A stretch of 6,669 bases of DNA, taken from NCBI GenBank assembly GCA_947374705.1, contig CANCDA010000134.1:1-6669 (forward strand). The letters run 5' to 3'. This DNA comes from Comamonadaceae bacterium. Its GTDB lineage: Bacteria; Pseudomonadota; Gammaproteobacteria; Burkholderiales; Burkholderiaceae_C. Below are positions 5,798 to 6,669 of this stretch, in pieces. Both the position numbers and the translations under genes were made by a program. The notes below the pieces were generated by a model. That model had not been told where the DNA came from. It was given only the letters and a program-made list of their open reading frames with translations, and ran no database searches. The stretch's first letter is position 1. Every line of letters starts with the position of its first letter.

Positions 5798-6669
5798 ATG
5801 GCAAAAGAGAAGGTCACCTCACCCACCACCCCCTTAGGGCGTCGAGGTTTTTTGGGCAGCGTCGTGGCAAGCAGCGCAGCCACCGTGCTCACCACGGCCC
5901 AGGCCGCTGACCCAGCACCTGCCAAAGCGGCAAAACCTTCGGCGCTCCCCCCGTCGGCCCAAGGTGCAGCGGCTGAGACCGGTGTGCCCCCTGACTTGGG
6001 TCACGCCGAAGGCATTCCCGGCTCGGACTTCATGGTCGATGTAATCAAGTCGCTGGACATCAAGTACCTGCCCTCCAACTGCGCCTCCAGTTTTCGCGCC
6101 TTGCATGAGTCGTTGATCGACTATGGCGGCAACAAAACGCCCGAGTTTTTGACCTGCCTGCACGAAGAGTCGGCCGTGGGCATGGCGCATGGCTACTTCA
6201 AGGCATCAGGCAAGCCGCTGCTCACGCTGTGCCACGGCACTGTGGGTCTGCAACACGCGTCTATGGCGATTTACAACGCCTGGTGTGACCGTGTACCGAT
6301 GATCATCGTCGGCGGTAACGACCTGGACGCCGCCTACCGCCCGCCGGGCGTGCCCACCTTCCATTCCGCGCAAGACATCAACGCGATGATCCGCGACTAC
6401 ACCAAGTGGGACGACACGCCGGTCTCGCTCCAGCACTTCTCGCAATCCTTCATCCGCGCCTACAAAATCGCAATGACACCGCCCTATGGCCCGGTGGCCA
6501 TCTCGCTGGACGCCGCCTTACAAATGGCCCCCATGCACGCGCACGGCGGGCAAATGCCCTACATCCCGCGCTACGTGCCCACCTCGCCGCCGCAAGGCGA
6601 CACCGGCGCGGTGAAGGAAGCCGCCAAGCTGCTGGTGAACGCCGACAACCCCGTCATCGTCGCCGACCG
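5798..6669 (+). CDS. Tat-exported ThDP-dependent enzyme, benzoylformate decarboxylase/acetolactate synthase-like, N-terminal part
   Basis: The gene opens with ATG 7 bases after AGGAG and runs off the right edge; 290 residues are visible. Residues 1-36 look like a twin-arginine signal (GRRGFLGS at 14-21, hydrophobic AATVLTTAQA, cleavage near AQA|A), followed by an Ala/Pro-rich linker to about residue 65. The ThDP-binding Pyr domain follows: LHEESAVGMAHGYFKASGKP (121-140), where Glu123 aligns with the cofactor-activating Glu, then HGTVGLQHASMAIYNAW, with His146 matching the catalytic His position of benzoylformate decarboxylase. The NAW and VPMIIVGG stretches also fit that branch. The start of the central domain (VKEAAKLLVNADNPVIVAD) ends the window; the cofactor PP domain is not seen. 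The family normally decarboxylates or ligates 2-oxo acids in the cytoplasm, so an export signal is unusual. The substrate is unknown. Confidence 0.88.
   Translation, partial: MAKEKVTSPTTPLGRRGFLGSVVASSAATVLTTAQAADPAPAKAAKPSALPPSAQGAAAETGVPPDLGHAEGIPGSDFMVDVIKSLDIKYLPSNCASSFRALHESLIDYGGNKTPEFLTCLHEESAVGMAHGYFKASGKPLLTLCHGTVGLQHASMAIYNAWCDRVPMIIVGGNDLDAAYRPPGVPTFHSAQDINAMIRDYTKWDDTPVSLQHFSQSFIRAYKIAMTPPYGPVAISLDAALQMAPMHAHGGQMPYIPRYVPTSPPQGDTGAVKEAAKLLVNADNPVIVAD

Noticed and set aside
1..6669. CRISPR array, tRNA, rRNA or phage-defence system
   Set aside because: No regularly spaced repeats, tRNA-like cloverleaf or defence-type domains were found; all long plus-strand frames belong to metabolic or envelope families.

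Overview
The window looks like chromosomal DNA of a GC-rich betaproteobacterium, probably Burkholderiales (Comamonadaceae-like). This is inferred from an orphan Bug-type solute-binding protein, an RraA-family/2-hydroxyacid dehydrogenase/GntR cluster and an AcuI-type reductase. No rRNA or other taxonomic marker is present, so the placement is tentative.

Layout: (1) Positions 1-349, minus strand, hold the N-terminal third of an AcuI/YhdH-type quinone oxidoreductase (acrylyl-CoA reductase family). (2) Positions 350-452 are a divergent intergenic region with an 8-bp inverted repeat and a promoter whose -10 box lies so close to the next ATG that the mRNA may be leaderless. (3) Positions 453-2062, plus strand, hold two overlapping genes for exported proteins: an NlpC/P60 cysteine peptidase and an alpha/beta hydrolase. 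(4) Positions 2140-5674 hold a compact four-gene catabolic module: a minus-strand GntR/FCD regulator, then, divergent and on the plus strand, an RraA/HMG-aldolase-family protein, a D-isomer-specific 2-hydroxyacid dehydrogenase and a periplasmic Bug-type binding protein. (5) From 5798 to the window end runs the N-terminal part of a benzoylformate-decarboxylase/acetolactate-synthase-like ThDP enzyme with a twin-arginine export signal.

The most informative observation is that the 3' end of the alpha/beta hydrolase gene and its downstream flank (about 2034-2093) occur again, diverged, at about 5682-5738, just after the catabolic module and before the ThDP enzyme. The second copy keeps the in-frame tail of the hydrolase (LEFLQ..K-stop) without the rest of the gene. 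The simplest reading is that the ancestral order was peptidase - hydrolase - ThDP enzyme, and that the gntR/rraA/dehydrogenase/bug module was inserted at the hydrolase 3' end, leaving a second, non-identical gene tail. No integrase or transposase is visible in the window.

The inserted module reads as a self-contained uptake and breakdown unit: the Bug protein captures a carboxylate in the periplasm, the dehydrogenase and the RraA-family lyase act on a hydroxy/oxo acid, and the GntR protein probably controls the shared intergenic region. The substrate cannot be named from the sequence. No TctA/TctB-type membrane components lie in the window.
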